Positions 21,370 through 21,474 of a DNA stretch of 21,474 nucleotides are shown one piece after another. A program made the position numbers and the translations under genes. Numbering within the stretch: position 1 is the first letter of the stretch; each line of letters starts with the position of its first letter. Source of the DNA: Baffinella frigidus (taxonomy: Eukaryota; Cryptophyceae; Cryptomonadales; Baffinellaceae); assembly GCA_026770585.1 (NCBI GenBank), contig MU646774.1, positions 285,628 to 307,101 of the forward strand, written 5' to 3'. The notes beneath the pieces are model-generated. The model did not search any database, was not told the DNA's origin, and worked only from the letters and a program-made list of their open reading frames with translations.

Positions 21370-21371
21370 CT

Positions 21372-21474
21372 GAGTATTCGACACACCCGGGTGAGTGTTC
21401 GACACACCCATGTGAGTGTTAGACACACCCGGGTAAGTGTTAGACACACCCGGGTGAGTGTTCGACACACCCAT
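21372..21474 (+). repeat. 21-bp tandem repeat at right edge
   Basis: About five copies of TTCGACACACCCGGGTGAGTG with changes, in the intron upstream of exon 1 and cut by the window end. Confidence 0.92.

Larger units (their letters stand above)
19889..20812 (+). repeat. Telomere-like introns around exons 3 and 2
   Basis: Tracts 19889-20112, 20156-20549 and 20587-20812. TTTAGGG is frequent and in places perfect for up to eight units (about 19935-19987). Confidence 0.93.

Noticed and set aside
20967-21300. CRISPR-like array of short repeats
   Set aside because: Units are contiguous with no unique spacers, and the context is eukaryotic and intronic.
1-21474. tRNA, rRNA, spliced-leader or other RNA genes
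   Set aside because: No cloverleaf boxes, rRNA-like blocks or spliced-leader sequence were seen on either strand by eye.

Overview
The window is eukaryotic nuclear DNA from a draft assembly (one run of Ns). About 90% of it is degenerate seven-base telomere-like repeat (TTTAGGG and the variants TTTGGGG, TTTCGGG, TTCAGGG, TTTATAG), a 20/22-bp minisatellite, and small hairpin or inverted-repeat elements. The TTTAGGG repeat type suggests an alga or protist. The encoded protein resembles plant/algal ABCA transporters. The strong AG|G acceptor bias, a probable GC donor and the repeat-built introns would fit a prasinophyte-type green alga or a dinoflagellate. I cannot decide between these from sequence alone.

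The long open frames in the window are translations of repeats, not genes. The real coding content is a chain of tiny islands (about 29-82 nt) on the MINUS strand, each bounded by an AG acceptor and a GT (once GC) donor. Read from right to left, 34 islands from 21369 down to 1510 join without a frame break into about 560 codons of one protein. For a few islands (noted) I chose between alternative splice sites. The product is a full-size, subfamily A (ABCA-type) ABC transporter. Exons 1-7 (21369-16867) are the tail of the first nucleotide-binding domain, from 'KNRFGAGYRVSV' to 'SSLEDVFLTIAKK'. Exons 8-16 (15891-12090) are a soluble linker with VTxPxGxxxGxxxxV repeats. Exons 17-20 (11904-9623) are the start of the second half ('TSFFSQSNALFRKNLTFQ' plus a membrane helix). 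Exons 21-34 (8761-1510) are the Cys-rich extracytoplasmic domain between the first two helices of that half. Walker A, Walker B and signature motifs of NBD1 lie beyond the right edge. The rest of TMD2 and NBD2 lie beyond the left edge. Three weaker islands (1182-1208, 820-851, 572-614) may be further exons.

The introns are the remarkable part. Many are almost pure telomere-like repeat, and the repeat itself supplies the splice signals: donors GTAAACCC, acceptors CTAAACCAG. Others hold minisatellite or MITE-like elements. Intron insertions are repeatedly flanked by duplicated exon sequence: an 11-bp duplication at 6605/6787, 12 bp at 6822/6970, 34 bp at 15037/15149, and larger decayed exon copies beside many exons. 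One intron contains the unsplit junction of its two flanking exons. Together these look like massive intron gain by introner-like insertion, including telomeric-repeat insertions, within a single gene. Exon 4 exists as two intact, divergent in-frame copies that could be alternative exons.
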